DNA of 64,000 nucleotides from Nesterenkonia sp. F (GCF_000220985.1 NZ_AFRW01000118.1:114218-178217); one strand, 5' to 3'; positions 29,711 through 38,569 are shown, numbered from the stretch's first letter. A program made the numbers and translations. Notes: generated by a model from the letters alone, not told the origin.

Positions 29711-30646
29711 TCAGGACACCGTCCTCTCCGCCGCGCGGTCATCGGTGCGACCGCCCCGGTCGTCTCCGTAGTGGCGCATGAGGAGCTGCTCCAGCGTCGG
29801 CGGGTGCGCCACCAGTGACCGCACGCCGAGCGGGGCCAGCTGCCGCATGAGGTCGTCGACGCGATCGCCGTCGACCTCGAGGATCGTCCGCTCGCCGTCG
29901 CGGCGCAGGTCATGGACGCCCTGCAGTCCCGCCAGCGACTCGGCGGGCTCGGTGGTCTCGACCTCGACGGTGGTGCGGGTCATGTGCCGCAGCTCGCTCA
30001 GTGAGCCGGACTCGACGATGGTCCCGTCGCGGATGATCGACAGGCGGTCGGAGAGCGCCTCCACCTGGGCGAGGATATGGCTGGAGAGCAGTACCGAGCG
30101 TCCCTCGCGCTGCTCCTCGGCGATGACGTCCTGGAAGACGACCTCCATCAGCGGGTCGAGGCCGGCGGTGGGCTCGTCGAGCAGGAGCAGATCGACGTCG
30201 GCGGCCAGCGCCGCGATCAGCGCGACCTTCTGCCGGTTGCCCTTCGAGTACGTGCGGGTCTTCTTCCGCGGGTCCAGGGCGAAGCGCTCGATGAGCTCGT
30301 CCCGGCGGCGGGGGTCGTGGGAGCCGCGCAGCCGCAGGAACATGTCGATGACCTCGCCGCCGGAGAGGGTGGGCCACAGCTCGACGTCGCCGGGCACGTA
30401 GGCCAGCCGTCGATGGAGGGCGACGGCGTCGTGCCAGGGGTCGCCGCCGAAGACGCTGACCTCGCCGGCGTCGCGGCGCAGCAGGCCGAGCAGGATGCGC
30501 ATCGTGGTCGACTTCCCGGCGCCGTTGGGGCCGAGGAAGCCGTGGACCTCGCCCGGGGCGAGGTCGAGGTCCAGGCCGTCGAGGGCCGTGACCGGGCCGA
30601 AGGTCTTGCCGACTCCGCGGGCGCGGATCACCGGAGTCTCGCTCAT
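29711..30646 (-). CDS. ABC transporter ATP-binding protein
   Basis: A 311-residue nucleotide-binding subunit. Walker A GPNGAGKST is near residue 40, the signature is YSKGNRQKV near residue 135, Walker B DLLLLDEPTAG is near residue 155, and the H-loop His is in LLSSHIL. The C-terminal DrrA-like domain is present. The gene ends where the permease start begins, and its GTG/ATG start overlaps the tetR stop by four bases, forming one regulator-ATPase-permease operon. Confidence 0.93.
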   Translation of the reverse strand: MSETPVIRARGVGKTFGPVTALDGLDLDLAPGEVHGFLGPNGAGKSTTMRILLGLLRRDAGEVSVFGGDPWHDAVALHRRLAYVPGDVELWPTLSGGEVIDMFLRLRGSHDPRRRDELIERFALDPRKKTRTYSKGNRQKVALIAALAADVDLLLLDEPTAGLDPLMEVVFQDVIAEEQREGRSVLLSSHILAQVEALSDRLSIIRDGTIVESGSLSELRHMTRTTVEVETTEPAESLAGLQGVHDLRRDGERTILEVDGDRVDDLMRQLAPLGVRSLVAHPPTLEQLLMRHYGDDRGGRTDDRAAERTVS

Positions 30647-31428
30647 CGGTCGTGTCCTTCCTGGGGGGAGCTCCCGGGGGAGCCGGTCGTCTGCTCCGCC
30701 GGAGCGTCGCGGAGGTCGGCCATCAGGCGGCGGTAGACCTCGGCGTCGAGCAGCGGGCGGGTGTAGAGCTCGAGGACCGCCGACATGTAGCGCGCCATGT
30801 CCTCCGGCCGGTCCTCCAGCGGGTCGACGCCGAACTGCCGCTTCATCTGGCGGTGCAGCACCAGGGCGCCGAAGGAGTGCAGCAGCATCACCGCCGCGCG
30901 GTCGCGCGGATTCTCGCTCGGGGTGACCAGGCCGAGCTCCTGGGCGCGGGAGGTGTACTCCAGCGAATCGTCGACCAGACGGTCGAAGAGGGCGTCGATC
31001 TCCTCGCCGCCGGCGAGGAAGGCCTGCAGCAGGTAGCGGATCAGCGGCCCGGACTCCTGGACCATCTCCATGACGTGGTTGCGCGGCAGTCCTTCGGCGG
31101 TGTCCTCGACGGCGGCGTCCTTGTAGTCGTGGAACAGGCGCGCGACGTGCTGGTCGCAGGCGCGGCGCAGCCCCGCCTTGGAGCCGAAGTGGTGGATGAC
31201 CAGCGGCGCGGAGACTCCGGCGTGCGCGGCGATGGCCTTGAGGCTCGTCGCGGAGAAGCCGCGCCGGCCGAAGAGCTCGACGGCGGCGTCGAGGATGCGC
31301 TCGGCGCCCTCGCGATCCGTCGTCGAGCTCGTCGGGGCGTCCGGAGAGCCCTGGGACGCATCGGCGGCGGAACCGCGGTCTTCGCGGTCGTCGGCCGCAG
31401 TCGGCGGGGTGGGCGAAGTGCCGGTCAT
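30643..31428 (-). CDS. TetR family transcriptional regulator
   Basis: A 261-residue repressor. A disordered 38-residue N-terminus precedes the HTH, ILDAAVELFGRRGFSATSLKAIAAHAGVSAPLVIHHFGSK in order, at about residues 43-85. A C-terminal ligand domain follows. ATG 31428 has GGAAGG five bases upstream and is preferred over the GTG at 31434. It is the first gene of the exporter operon; palindromes at 31458-31475 and 31491-31512 are candidate operators. It probably represses its own operon until a transported compound binds. Confidence 0.9.
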   Translation of the reverse strand: MTGTSPTPPTAADDREDRGSAADASQGSPDAPTSSTTDREGAERILDAAVELFGRRGFSATSLKAIAAHAGVSAPLVIHHFGSKAGLRRACDQHVARLFHDYKDAAVEDTAEGLPRNHVMEMVQESGPLIRYLLQAFLAGGEEIDALFDRLVDDSLEYTSRAQELGLVTPSENPRDRAAVMLLHSFGALVLHRQMKRQFGVDPLEDRPEDMARYMSAVLELYTRPLLDAEVYRRLMADLRDAPAEQTTGSPGSSPQEGHDR

Positions 31429-31457
31429 GATCACCTTCCGGGAGGGGCGGCGTGCGG

Positions 31458-31475
31458 GCTGAATGCCTGTTCAGC
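31458..31475. promoter_or_regulatory. Candidate TetR operator 1
   Basis: An 18-bp inverted repeat with 6-bp arms (GCTGAA and TTCAGC) around a 6-bp centre, 30 bases upstream of the tetR start. It shares the arm sequence with the second palindrome. Confidence 0.45.
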
Positions 31476-31490
31476 AGATGATGGCCTCAG

Positions 31491-31512
31491 GCTGACTTAA
31501 CGTTCATTCAGC
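31491..31512. promoter_or_regulatory. Candidate TetR operator 2
   Basis: A 22-bp imperfect palindrome centred on AACGTT, with GCTGA and TCAGC ends and 18 of 22 positions symmetric. It lies between the divergent tetR and rpmH promoters, in the form expected for a TetR dimer pair. Confidence 0.5.
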
Positions 31513-31564
31513 TGTCAAGACCCCGGCGCCGCGTCTGTCGACGGTCGTGCGACCGGATGGACAC

Positions 31565-31594
31565 TTGACGACGCGCCGACGGGGCGTCTAGTGT
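31565..31594 (+). promoter_or_regulatory. rpmH promoter
   Basis: TTGACG (31565-31570), an 18-bp spacer and TAGTGT (31589-31594). It leaves a leader of about 160 nt before the rpmH GTG. This is the best -35 match in the window. Confidence 0.55.
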
Positions 31595-31757
31595 TGACAG
31601 GTCAATCTGCGGGCGCAGGTGTACCACCGCGCGCTCGGAGCGGCCGACCGATGATCGGCGGCGTCCTCGGGACGACCGCTGCGGCAGGCCGCCGGAGTCG
31701 ACCGCCCCCGGGCACGGCTCCCTTCCGGACTTCGCAACCATCCAGTGGGAGTACACA

Positions 31758-31895
31758 GTGAGCAAGCGGACTTTCCAGCCGAGCAATCGCCGTCGCAGCC
31801 GCAAGCACGGCTTCCGTTCCCGGATGCGCACCCGTGCCGGCCGGTCCATCATCTCGGCCCGCCGCAGCTCGGGCCGCAAGAACCTCTCGGCCTGA
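31758..31895 (+). CDS. rpmH: Ribosomal protein bL34
   Basis: A 45-residue ribosomal protein of the large subunit, [20 protein letters not shown] then [20 protein letters not shown] and KNLSA. It matches bL34 throughout, with Arg/Lys/His-rich composition and no gaps. The GTG start has GGGAG six bases upstream. It heads the conserved rpmH-rnpA-yidD-yidC-jag-rsmG cluster. Confidence 0.97.
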   Translation: MSKRTFQPSNRRRSRKHGFRSRMRTRAGRSIISARRSSGRKNLSA

Positions 31896-32088
31896 CCCGA
31901 CGCATCCGGCCGCCGCGACGGCGGCCCCGCGGCGTCGACGGGCAGCGCCCATCGAACGCCGCCCACACCACGGCCCGTCCCCGTTCCTCGGGTGCGGGCC
32001 GTCGGTGCATCCGGGAGCATCCGGGGCCGGGAGACGGTCCGGATCCGCGCATCCCGTCCCCGTCCGCCCAGACCCTGCAGGAGGTCGC

Positions 32089-32634
32089 ATGCTGCCGCGT
32101 GAGCATCGGATCACCCGTTCGCAGGACTTCCGCGCCGTGATGCGCGGGGGCGCCCGGGCGGGCACCGACACCGTGGTCGTCAGCGTGCTCCTGCGGCCGG
32201 GCGGGGAGGCGGCGTCGGCATCATCGACGGCGACGCCCGCGGCGGATCCCTCCGACCCCTGGCGCTGCGGATTCATCGTCTCCAAGGCCGTCGGCAACGC
32301 GGTCGTCCGCCACCGCGTGCAGCGGCGGCTGCGGCATCTGGCCGCCGACCTCGTCCCCGCTCGTCTGCCGGCGTCGGACTCCCCCGCCGCGGCCGGTCCT
32401 GATGCCGGTCCTGACGTCGGCCCGGATGCCGCCGCCGACGTGCCGTCGGGGCCCGCTCTGGACGTCGTCGTGCGGACGCTGCCGGCCGCCGCGGAGGCCG
32501 ATCACCCGACGCTGCGCGACGACTTCGCCTCCGGTCTGGAGCGTGCGCTGCGCCGTGCGCGGCGGGGTCGCCGGCGTCGTCCGGGAAACTCGGGAAGCTC
32601 GGGGAGTGCGGCCCGCGCGGGGAGCGAGGCATGA
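32089..32634 (+). CDS. rnpA: Ribonuclease P protein component
   Basis: A 181-residue protein subunit of RNase P, which assists the RNA in removing tRNA 5' leaders. The start [19 protein letters not shown] and the signature region [25 protein letters not shown] are typical. Two low-complexity inserts, one near residue 50 and one Asp/Ala/Pro-rich near residues 100-125, make it longer than the usual 110-130. A canonical AGGAGG lies five bases before the ATG. Its stop overlaps yidD by four bases. Confidence 0.95.
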   Translation: MLPREHRITRSQDFRAVMRGGARAGTDTVVVSVLLRPGGEAASASSTATPAADPSDPWRCGFIVSKAVGNAVVRHRVQRRLRHLAADLVPARLPASDSPAAAGPDAGPDVGPDAAADVPSGPALDVVVRTLPAAAEADHPTLRDDFASGLERALRRARRGRRRRPGNSGSSGSAARAGSEA

Positions 32635-33131
32635 CCACCGCCGCCTCCGGTGCGGAGGACGGCTCCGGGCGCGAGGCGCCTCGGGGATCCTCCGTCCAGG
32701 TCTGGATCAGGCACGCCGACTACTATGTGCCCGACGGCGGAACGCCGGGTCGGCCCGGGCCGCCGCCGACGGCCGAGGAGCTGCGCCGTCAGCGCTGGGG
32801 CTGGCTGCGTCGGGCGCCGTCGACGCTGCTGGCCGGGCTGATCATCGCCTATCGGACGGTGATCTCGCCCCTGTACGGTCAGGTGTGCAGCTACTATCCG
32901 AGCTGCTCGGCCTATGGGCTGGAGGCGGTGACCGCCCACGGGGTGCTGCGCGGAGTGCCGCTGACGGTCTGGAGGATCCTGCGCTGCAACCCCTTCGGGG
33001 CCGGCGGCGTCGACCACGTTCCGCCCGCGCGGAGGATTTGGCCCCTGGGCTCCGCACCGTCGATCATAGAGACAAACCACCCGCCGATCCCTCCGGACGA
33101 CGACTGTGCTCCCGCGGAGCACGAGCAGTGA
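32631..33131 (+). CDS. yidD: Membrane protein insertion efficiency factor YidD
   Basis: A 166-residue protein. The YidD core lies at about residues 60-125: [35 protein letters not shown] and [19 protein letters not shown], in order, with the conserved Cys. A Gly/Pro-rich N-terminal extension of about 55 residues and a disordered C-terminal tail flank it. It is thought to assist membrane insertion by YidC. It is translationally coupled to rnpA, with yidC 108 bases downstream. Confidence 0.93.
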   Translation: MTTAASGAEDGSGREAPRGSSVQVWIRHADYYVPDGGTPGRPGPPPTAEELRRQRWGWLRRAPSTLLAGLIIAYRTVISPLYGQVCSYYPSCSAYGLEAVTAHGVLRGVPLTVWRILRCNPFGAGGVDHVPPARRIWPLGSAPSIIETNHPPIPPDDDCAPAEHEQ

Positions 33132-33239
33132 CCCTGCCGAGCGCGGTTCCCGACGCCGGCAGGGCTCGCGTGTGCCGTCCGGGCCCGAGCACGACGCCGC
33201 GCCAGCCGGCGTCGGCCGCCACGACGACTTGAGAGACAC

Positions 33240-34214
33240 ATGGGCTTCTTCGACACACTCCTGACGCCGTTCACCTGGGCGGTCTCCTGGCTGCTGAGCA
33301 TGTTCCACCAGCTGCTCACCCTGTTCAGCGACGACGCCGGGTGGGCCGCCTCGGGATGGAACTGGGCGCTGTCGATCGTCATGCTGGTGATCGTCATCCG
33401 CGTGATCCTGATCCCGCTGTTCGTCCGGCAGATCAAGTCGCAGCGCGGCATGCAGATCATCCAGCCGGAGATCCAGAAGCTCCAGGCCAAGTACAAGGGC
33501 AAGAAGGACCCGGTCTCGCGCCAGGCGATGGCCCAGGAGCAGCAGGCGCTCTTCCGCAAGCACAAGGTCAACCCGTTCATGACCTGCCTGCCGCTGCTCG
33601 CCCAGATGCCGGTGTTCATCGCGCTGTTCTGGATGCTCAACCGCATGCGCCAGGAGCAGTACCGCACCGACGGCTACGGCGCGCTGAGTCCCGAGGAGGT
33701 CCAGAGCTTCGACGCCTCGTCGATCTTCGGCGTCGGCACCTCGGACAGCTTCCTGCCGGCGTTCCAGGCGGATCCCACGCGCTGGGACGTGGTGCTGCTG
33801 ACCTCGCTGATGATCATCACGATGGTGCTCACGCAGTTCTTCACGCAGAAGCAGCTGATGAGCAAGAACATGTCCGAGTCGGCCCTGCAGGGGCAGTTCG
33901 CCCAGACGCAGAAGATCATGCTCTACATGCTGCCGCTGGTCTTCGTCATCGGCGGTGTGAACTTCCCGGTCGGCGTGCTCATCTACTGGACCGCCACCAA
34001 CTTCTGGACGATGGGCCAGCAGTGGTGGGTCATCCGCAACAACCCGACGCCCGGCTCGCAGGCGGAGAAGGAGCTCAACCTCCGCCGCGCCGCGAAGGGC
34101 CTTCCGCCCATGAACGAGAAGCCCCAGGCCGCTGAGGAGCAGAGGGAGAAGCCCACCGGGAAGCATCTCGGCCAGGGCGCCCAGCCCTCCAAGAAGAAGA
34201 GGAAGAAGAGCTGA
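33240..34214 (+). CDS. yidC: Membrane protein insertase YidC
   Basis: A 324-residue insertase of the Oxa1/YidC family, with no large periplasmic domain, as usual for Gram-positives. Five hydrophobic segments are visible: a first span at about 10-28, TM2 at about 42-62 (WALSIVMLVIVIRVILIPLF), then TM3-TM5 between 118 and 268. The conserved hydrophilic-groove Arg is in VIRVILIPLFVRQIKSQR. A Lys-rich C-terminal tail (KKKRKKS) would contact ribosomes. Its stop overlaps jag by one base. Confidence 0.96.
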   Translation: MGFFDTLLTPFTWAVSWLLSMFHQLLTLFSDDAGWAASGWNWALSIVMLVIVIRVILIPLFVRQIKSQRGMQIIQPEIQKLQAKYKGKKDPVSRQAMAQEQQALFRKHKVNPFMTCLPLLAQMPVFIALFWMLNRMRQEQYRTDGYGALSPEEVQSFDASSIFGVGTSDSFLPAFQADPTRWDVVLLTSLMIITMVLTQFFTQKQLMSKNMSESALQGQFAQTQKIMLYMLPLVFVIGGVNFPVGVLIYWTATNFWTMGQQWWVIRNNPTPGSQAEKELNLRRAAKGLPPMNEKPQAAEEQREKPTGKHLGQGAQPSKKKRKKS

Positions 34215-34879
34215 TGAGCCAGACCCGGACGGAGCACCCCGAGGACGCCGAGCAGGCTGAGCAGGCCGAACAGGCCGAACAGGAGCCGGCGGCCGCGCAG
34301 GAGGAGCCGCAGCAGGAGTTCACGGAGGACACGGCCGAGGACGGTCGGACGGACGACGACGCCGGCGCGGTCGATCAGGCCGAGGACGCCGAAGACTCCC
34401 AGGACGCCGAGGATCAGGACGGTCCGGACGAGGGCGACATCGCCGCGGACTACCTCGAGGAGCTGCTGGACATCGTCGACCTCGACGGCGACATCGACAT
34501 CGAGGTGCGCGGGGAGCGGACCTATGTCTCGGTGGTGGCCGAGGAGGGCGAGGAGGAGCTCGACGACCTCGTCGGCCGCAAGGGGGAGGTCCTGGACGCG
34601 CTGCAGGAGCTCACCCGCCTGGCCGTGCTGACCGCCACCGGCGGGCGCACCCGGCTGGTCCTCGACATCGCCGGCCATCGCGAGACGCGTCGCGGCGAGC
34701 TCAAGGAGCAGGCCGACGACGCCGTCGCCAAGGTCCGTGAGAACGGCCAGGACGTCCACCTGGAGCCGATGAGCTCCTACGAGCGGAAGATCGTCCACGA
34801 CTTCATCGCGGAGGCCGGACTGGTCAGCGAGTCCGAGGGCGAGGGGAAGCGGCGCCACGTCGTCGTCACCGCCGCGTGA
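34214..34879 (+). CDS. jag: Jag/SpoIIIJ-associated RNA-binding protein (KH-R3H)
   Basis: A 221-residue protein. Residues 1-75 are an acidic Glu/Asp/Gln-rich tail (EQAEQAEQAEQE). A KH domain with GRKGEVLDALQELTRL lies near residues 120-140. The R3H domain follows with MSSYERKIVHDFI near residue 190, containing the R-x3-H. It is expected to bind RNA in the cytoplasm, and is coupled to yidC by a TGATGA overlap. Confidence 0.92.
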   Translation: MSQTRTEHPEDAEQAEQAEQAEQEPAAAQEEPQQEFTEDTAEDGRTDDDAGAVDQAEDAEDSQDAEDQDGPDEGDIAADYLEELLDIVDLDGDIDIEVRGERTYVSVVAEEGEEELDDLVGRKGEVLDALQELTRLAVLTATGGRTRLVLDIAGHRETRRGELKEQADDAVAKVRENGQDVHLEPMSSYERKIVHDFIAEAGLVSESEGEGKRRHVVVTAA

Positions 34880-34934
34880 CTCGACGGACCGAGCGTCAGC
34901 CGTCCGAGCCGACCGACCCGACGGAGGGGACCGC

Positions 34935-35672
34935 ATGACCGAGCAGGACCGAGGCGTTCAGGACGCCGACCGACCCCAGGGCGCGTCCATGGAGGACGCG
35001 GCCGTCGAGGGGCAGGAGGGCCAGCCTGAGCAGCAGGAGCGTCCACAGCTGACCGACTCCGAGCGGGCGGCGGCGGAGCAGCTCTTCGGGGATCGGCTGC
35101 CGCTGGCCGAGCGGTTCGTCGACCACCTGTGCTCCACCGGCATCGAGCACGGCCTGCTCGGCCCGCGGGAGGTGCCGCGGATGTGGTCCCGGCACGTGCT
35201 CAACTGCGCGGTGCTGGGGCCGGAGCTCCCTGCCGGGGGCGACGTCGCCGACGTCGGGTCCGGCGCCGGACTCCCCGGGATCGCGCTGGCCATCGCCCGC
35301 GAGGATGTCTACATCACGCTCATCGAGCCGATGGAGCGCCGTGTGGACTGGCTCGGCGAGGTGGTCGGGGACCTGGGCCTGGAGAACGTCACGCTCATCC
35401 GCGGCCGTGCTGAGGAGGTCGCCGACGAGGTGATGGCCGACGTCGTCACCGCCCGGGCGGTCTCGGCGCTGAAGAAGCTGGTCCCGCTGACGGTTCCGCT
35501 GCTGGCCGAGGACGGCCAGCTGATGCTCCTCAAGGGGCGCAGCGTCGATCAGGAGATCGAGGCCGCGTCGAAGGCGTTCTCCAAGCACCGGATGGAGCAG
35601 CCCGAAGTGCTGAGGCTGGGGGAGGCGCTCCTCGAGGAGCCGACGACCGTGGTGCGCTGCCGGCGTCGCTGA
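34935..35672 (+). CDS. rsmG: 16S rRNA (guanine-527-N7)-methyltransferase RsmG
   Basis: A 245-residue methyltransferase that modifies G527 of 16S rRNA; loss gives low-level streptomycin resistance in other bacteria. The N-terminal 35 residues are acidic and unstructured. The SAM-binding motif VADVGSGAGLPGIALAI is near residue 105, with IEPMERRVDWL as the acidic loop and TARAVSALKKLVPLT after. Length and order are standard. The final Arg-rich RCRRR is usual. Confidence 0.95.
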   Translation: MTEQDRGVQDADRPQGASMEDAAVEGQEGQPEQQERPQLTDSERAAAEQLFGDRLPLAERFVDHLCSTGIEHGLLGPREVPRMWSRHVLNCAVLGPELPAGGDVADVGSGAGLPGIALAIAREDVYITLIEPMERRVDWLGEVVGDLGLENVTLIRGRAEEVADEVMADVVTARAVSALKKLVPLTVPLLAEDGQLMLLKGRSVDQEIEAASKAFSKHRMEQPEVLRLGEALLEEPTTVVRCRRR

Positions 35673-35683
35673 CGGTCGGCGGG

Positions 35684-35713
35684 CTGATGCTCCCGGCGGC
35701 GGTGGCTTAGACT
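35684..35713 (+). promoter_or_regulatory. Possible parA promoter
   Basis: CTGATG (35684-35689), an 18-bp spacer and TAGACT (35708-35713), starting 12 bases after the rsmG stop and ending 67 bases before the parA GTG. Confidence 0.35.
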
Positions 35714-35780
35714 GCTCCAGGGGCGACACAGGGCGCCGACAGGGTGCCCGCCGAGGAATCCGACGGAGGGAAGGACACAC

Positions 35781-36779
35781 GTGGCCAGCGAGGACGTTGC
35801 ACGCGAGAGCCGGCCGAGCGCCGGCGCGGGCGAAGCGGCCCATCAGGCCGCCGAGGCGGCCCGCGGATCCTCCATCCTGGACAGCATGGACGGGTCGTCG
35901 CCGCTGGGCGCCGAGCTGGCCGACGAGCGGCGCCGGCGTCAGGCGCTCTCCGAGACGGAGCTCGAGCGCCCGGAGACGACGCGCACCATCACGGTGTCGA
36001 ACCAGAAGGGCGGCGTCGGCAAGACCACCACGACGGTGAACATCGCCGCCGCGCTGGCCGCCCAGGGCTTCAACGTGCTGGTCATCGACATCGACCCGCA
36101 GGGCAACGCCTCCACGGGGCTGGGCGTGCCGCACTCGGCCGACGAGGAGTCGGTCTATGACGTGCTCATCGACGATCTGGCCTTCGCCGACGTCGTGGCC
36201 GACTGCCCGGACCTCGAGCGGCTGCAGGTCGTCCCGGCGACGATCCACCTGGCCGGTGCGGAGATCGAGCTGGTCTCGCTGGTCGCGCGCGAGCAGCGGC
36301 TGCAGCGTGCGCTGGACCAGTACCATCGGCACCGCGAGGAGCAGGGCGAGGAGCGTCTGGACTTCGTGTTCATCGACTGCCCGCCGAGCCTGGGGCTGCT
36401 GACGGTCAATGCCTTCGTCGCCGCCCAGGAGGTCCTCATCCCGATCCAGTGCGAGTACTACGCGCTGGAGGGGCTGAGCCAGCTGCTCAACAACATCCAG
36501 ATGATCCAGAAGCATCTGAACCCGCCGCTGACGGTCTCGACGATCCTGCTGACGATGTACGACGGCCGGACCCGGCTGGCCGCGCAGGTCGCCGAAGAGG
36601 TGCGGGAGCACTTCCCGGATGCGGTGCTGGAGACGCTGATCCCGCGCAATGTACGGATCTCCGAGGCGCCGTCCTACCAGCAGAGCGTCATCAGCTATGA
36701 CCGCGGCTCCACCGGAGCGCTGGCCTACCTGGAGGCCGCGGCCGAGATCGTCGCGCGCGGCGAGGAGGCCGGCCGCTGA
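35781..36779 (+). CDS. parA: Chromosome partitioning ATPase ParA (Soj)
   Basis: A 332-residue Walker-type ATPase that drives origin segregation with ParB. The deviant Walker A KGGVGKTTTTVN is near residue 76, the Asp of the A' motif is in VIDIDPQGNAS near residue 103, Walker B is VFIDCPPS near residue 197, and the DNA-binding Arg-rich C-terminal region is present. A 70-residue polar N-terminal extension precedes the ATPase. The GTG has GGAAGGA six bases upstream. Unusually, parB does not follow: a strong terminator and a 2.1-kb gap intervene. Confidence 0.96.
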   Translation: MASEDVARESRPSAGAGEAAHQAAEAARGSSILDSMDGSSPLGAELADERRRRQALSETELERPETTRTITVSNQKGGVGKTTTTVNIAAALAAQGFNVLVIDIDPQGNASTGLGVPHSADEESVYDVLIDDLAFADVVADCPDLERLQVVPATIHLAGAEIELVSLVAREQRLQRALDQYHRHREEQGEERLDFVFIDCPPSLGLLTVNAFVAAQEVLIPIQCEYYALEGLSQLLNNIQMIQKHLNPPLTVSTILLTMYDGRTRLAAQVAEEVREHFPDAVLETLIPRNVRISEAPSYQQSVISYDRGSTGALAYLEAAAEIVARGEEAGR

Positions 36780-36827
36780 CCGGTGCGTCGGGTCCGCGTC
36801 CCTGCGGAGCCGACCCGTGAGAAGTGC

Positions 36828-36873
36828 ACGCCCTCCCGTCTCCGTCGGTCCACCGACGGGGACGGGAGGGCGT
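36828..36873 (+). terminator. Intrinsic terminator of parA
   Basis: A 21-bp stem (ACGCCCTCCCGTCTCCGTCGG with its complement, one T-G pair), a 4-nt loop and TTTCTC after. The strongest terminator in the window; it uncouples parA from parB transcription. Confidence 0.85.
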
Positions 36874-37112
36874 TTCTCGCCTTTGGGGAGGCCATGCCCG
36901 CCTGTGCAGAACGTCCATGTCGGCTGATCGGGACGGGGCTCGCGGTACCGCGCATCGGCTTCTCGGGCGGGCCTCGGGCTGACGTGTTCTGAGGCGCCGG
37001 CGACGACGGCATCGGTGGGTATGACGGTCCTGCCGGCGCAGAGGCTGAGGGTCACGGACGAATCCCGCCGAGAGGATGAGATCGAGGAGCAGATGGGCGA
37101 CTGACCTGGACT

Positions 37113-37150
37113 GATGAACACAATCGGCTTTGGCTCAGAGTGTGTTCATC
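37113..37150. repeat. 10-bp inverted repeat with further TGTTCA copies
   Basis: GATGAACACA at 37113-37122 and TGTGTTCATC at 37141-37150 form a perfect inverted repeat around 18 bases. TGTTCA recurs at 37161 and 37180 with about the same spacing. Possible protein-binding site; no known match. Confidence 0.5.
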
Positions 37151-37264
37151 GGAGACCTCATGTTCAGCGAGGCAGGGAATGTTCATGACCCTCCACTTGG
37201 GTAGAAAGTGACATCGAGCACGTGTGGCGGAGAGTGCTCCAGGCGCCTCGACGGAGGGCACTGC

Positions 37265-37325
37265 TGTGGATTCACTTTGTGGAGAACACCTGTGGATATC
37301 GGCTGTGGATAATCGATGTGGATGA
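37265..37325. repeat. Array of five DnaA-box-like 9-mers with exact 13-bp period
   Basis: TGTGGATTC (37265), TGTGGAGAA (37278), TGTGGATAT (37291), TGTGGATAA (37304, perfect DnaA box) and TGTGGATGA (37317) all have the same orientation, and each starts exactly 13 bp after the previous one. The TGTGGA core is invariant in all five, while the intervening four bases differ, so the spacing is conserved independently of sequence. Confidence 0.8.
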
Positions 37326-37426
37326 CGCGGCCGAGTGATGTGCGTTCGTGTGCGGAGTCGGCGACCGTGACGCCGGGACGGATGGTTGCGGTCTGTGTCC
37401 CGATCCTTCGAAGGCACAGGGAGCAA

Positions 37427-37442
37427 CGTTTCATGGGAAACA
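37427..37442. promoter_or_regulatory. parS-like site 1
   Basis: CGTTTCATGGGAAACA, three mismatches to the parS consensus TGTTTCACGTGAAACA. Confidence 0.5.
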
Positions 37443-37608
37443 TCGCTGGCGTCGACGACGGGCCCGGCCGACTGTGTCCCCTGGCGGAGCCCCTCTTGTC
37501 CGGGCTGTCCACGATGACCCTGGCGTGCCTGTTCCAGCGGTCGACATGCGCCGTTGATCTCGCCGTCGTTTGGATCGATCCCCCGGCGTCCAGGAGCGGC
37601 GACGGTGT

Positions 37609-37624
37609 CGTTTCCCGTGAAACA
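37609..37624. promoter_or_regulatory. parS site 2
   Basis: CGTTTCCCGTGAAACA, two mismatches to the parS consensus. Confidence 0.75.
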
Positions 37625-37949
37625 CACAGGGGTGCTGCGTTGCTCACTCCCGCTCCTCCCTGCAGCGCAGGGTGTGGTGTGGCCCGGATTCTGGGACAGG
37701 ATTCCGGGGCGCAGATGGTGGATGGTGGCGTTGACGCCGGCCCATTGCCCCTCGCGGCGCGGACCCCGGGACCAGGAGCATCTGTCGTCGACGCTGAGGC
37801 GGACCGCTGCGGAGGACTGGAACTTGGGCTGGTCGGGGATGCGCCGGTGGGCCCCGCCGTCCGGACACTTGCCAGGCTGCAGCGTGCGTGGTGTCTATGA
37901 CCTCGGGACACACGCTCCGGTGATGGAGTCGAAGCCCATAGTGGATCGA

Positions 37950-37965
37950 TGTTTCCCGTGAAACG
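37950..37965. promoter_or_regulatory. parS site 3
   Basis: TGTTTCCCGTGAAACG, two mismatches to the parS consensus. Confidence 0.75.
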
Positions 37966-38131
37966 TCCGCCCCGCAGGAGAACGGGCACGACGGGCGCTT
38001 CGAAGCGTCAGGTGCGACGGACCTCGGAGGACTCGATCCGAGACGGAGAAGGGTTGATGGCGGAAGGGGGCCGGGGTCAGCAGCTGCGCTTTGGGGATAC
38101 GTATACCCTGAGGCGGTGGGACGGGGCAGCC

Positions 38132-38147
38132 TGTTTCACGGGAAACA
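38132..38147. promoter_or_regulatory. parS site 4
   Basis: TGTTTCACGGGAAACA, one mismatch to the parS consensus; the best intergenic match. Confidence 0.85.
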
Positions 38148-38405
38148 TGGTGCGATCGACGGCCCAGGTGCCACGTGAGGTGCTGCGCTGGTCCGAGGTG
38201 TTGTGAAGGGTCCGTGGCGTCTGGTTGCCCTTCGTCGAACTGCTGATCGTGCTGAGATATCCCCGTGGTGGCGCCGGAGGGACGGCAGTGATCTTCGGCG
38301 TGCGCAGTCCCCCGCCGTGTCGGCGCGGTGGTGAGCCGACGGCGGATGGGGGTTCTGAGGGCTGCTGTTCCCGCTGCGCCTGGAGTGTGCAGAGGCAGCC
38401 TCGCA

Positions 38406-38421
38406 TGTTCCTCATGAAACA
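38406..38421. promoter_or_regulatory. parS-like site 5
   Basis: TGTTCCTCATGAAACA, four mismatches (positions 5, 7, 9 and one flank differ by strict scoring), the ends TGTT and AAACA intact. Weak site. Confidence 0.4.
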
Positions 38422-38553
38422 CCGGTGGATGGGCGCAGGCCTTGAGGCGGCGCCTCAATCGGGTCCTCGGGGCCGGTTGATGAGCAGCTCAGTGTGCCGT
38501 CATCCCGGTGCTTGGAGGTCGAATGCCGTGACGGCGCGAGGGCAGGCGATCGA

Positions 38554-38569
38554 CGTTTCACGTGGAACA
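38554..38569. promoter_or_regulatory. parS site 6
   Basis: CGTTTCACGTGGAACA, two mismatches to the consensus; the central CACGTG is intact. Confidence 0.8.

Noticed and set aside
37183..37989. A 268-residue minus-strand frame in the parA-parB gap
   Set aside because: Low complexity, no ribosome-binding site, and its only recurring motif (VSRET) comes from parS.
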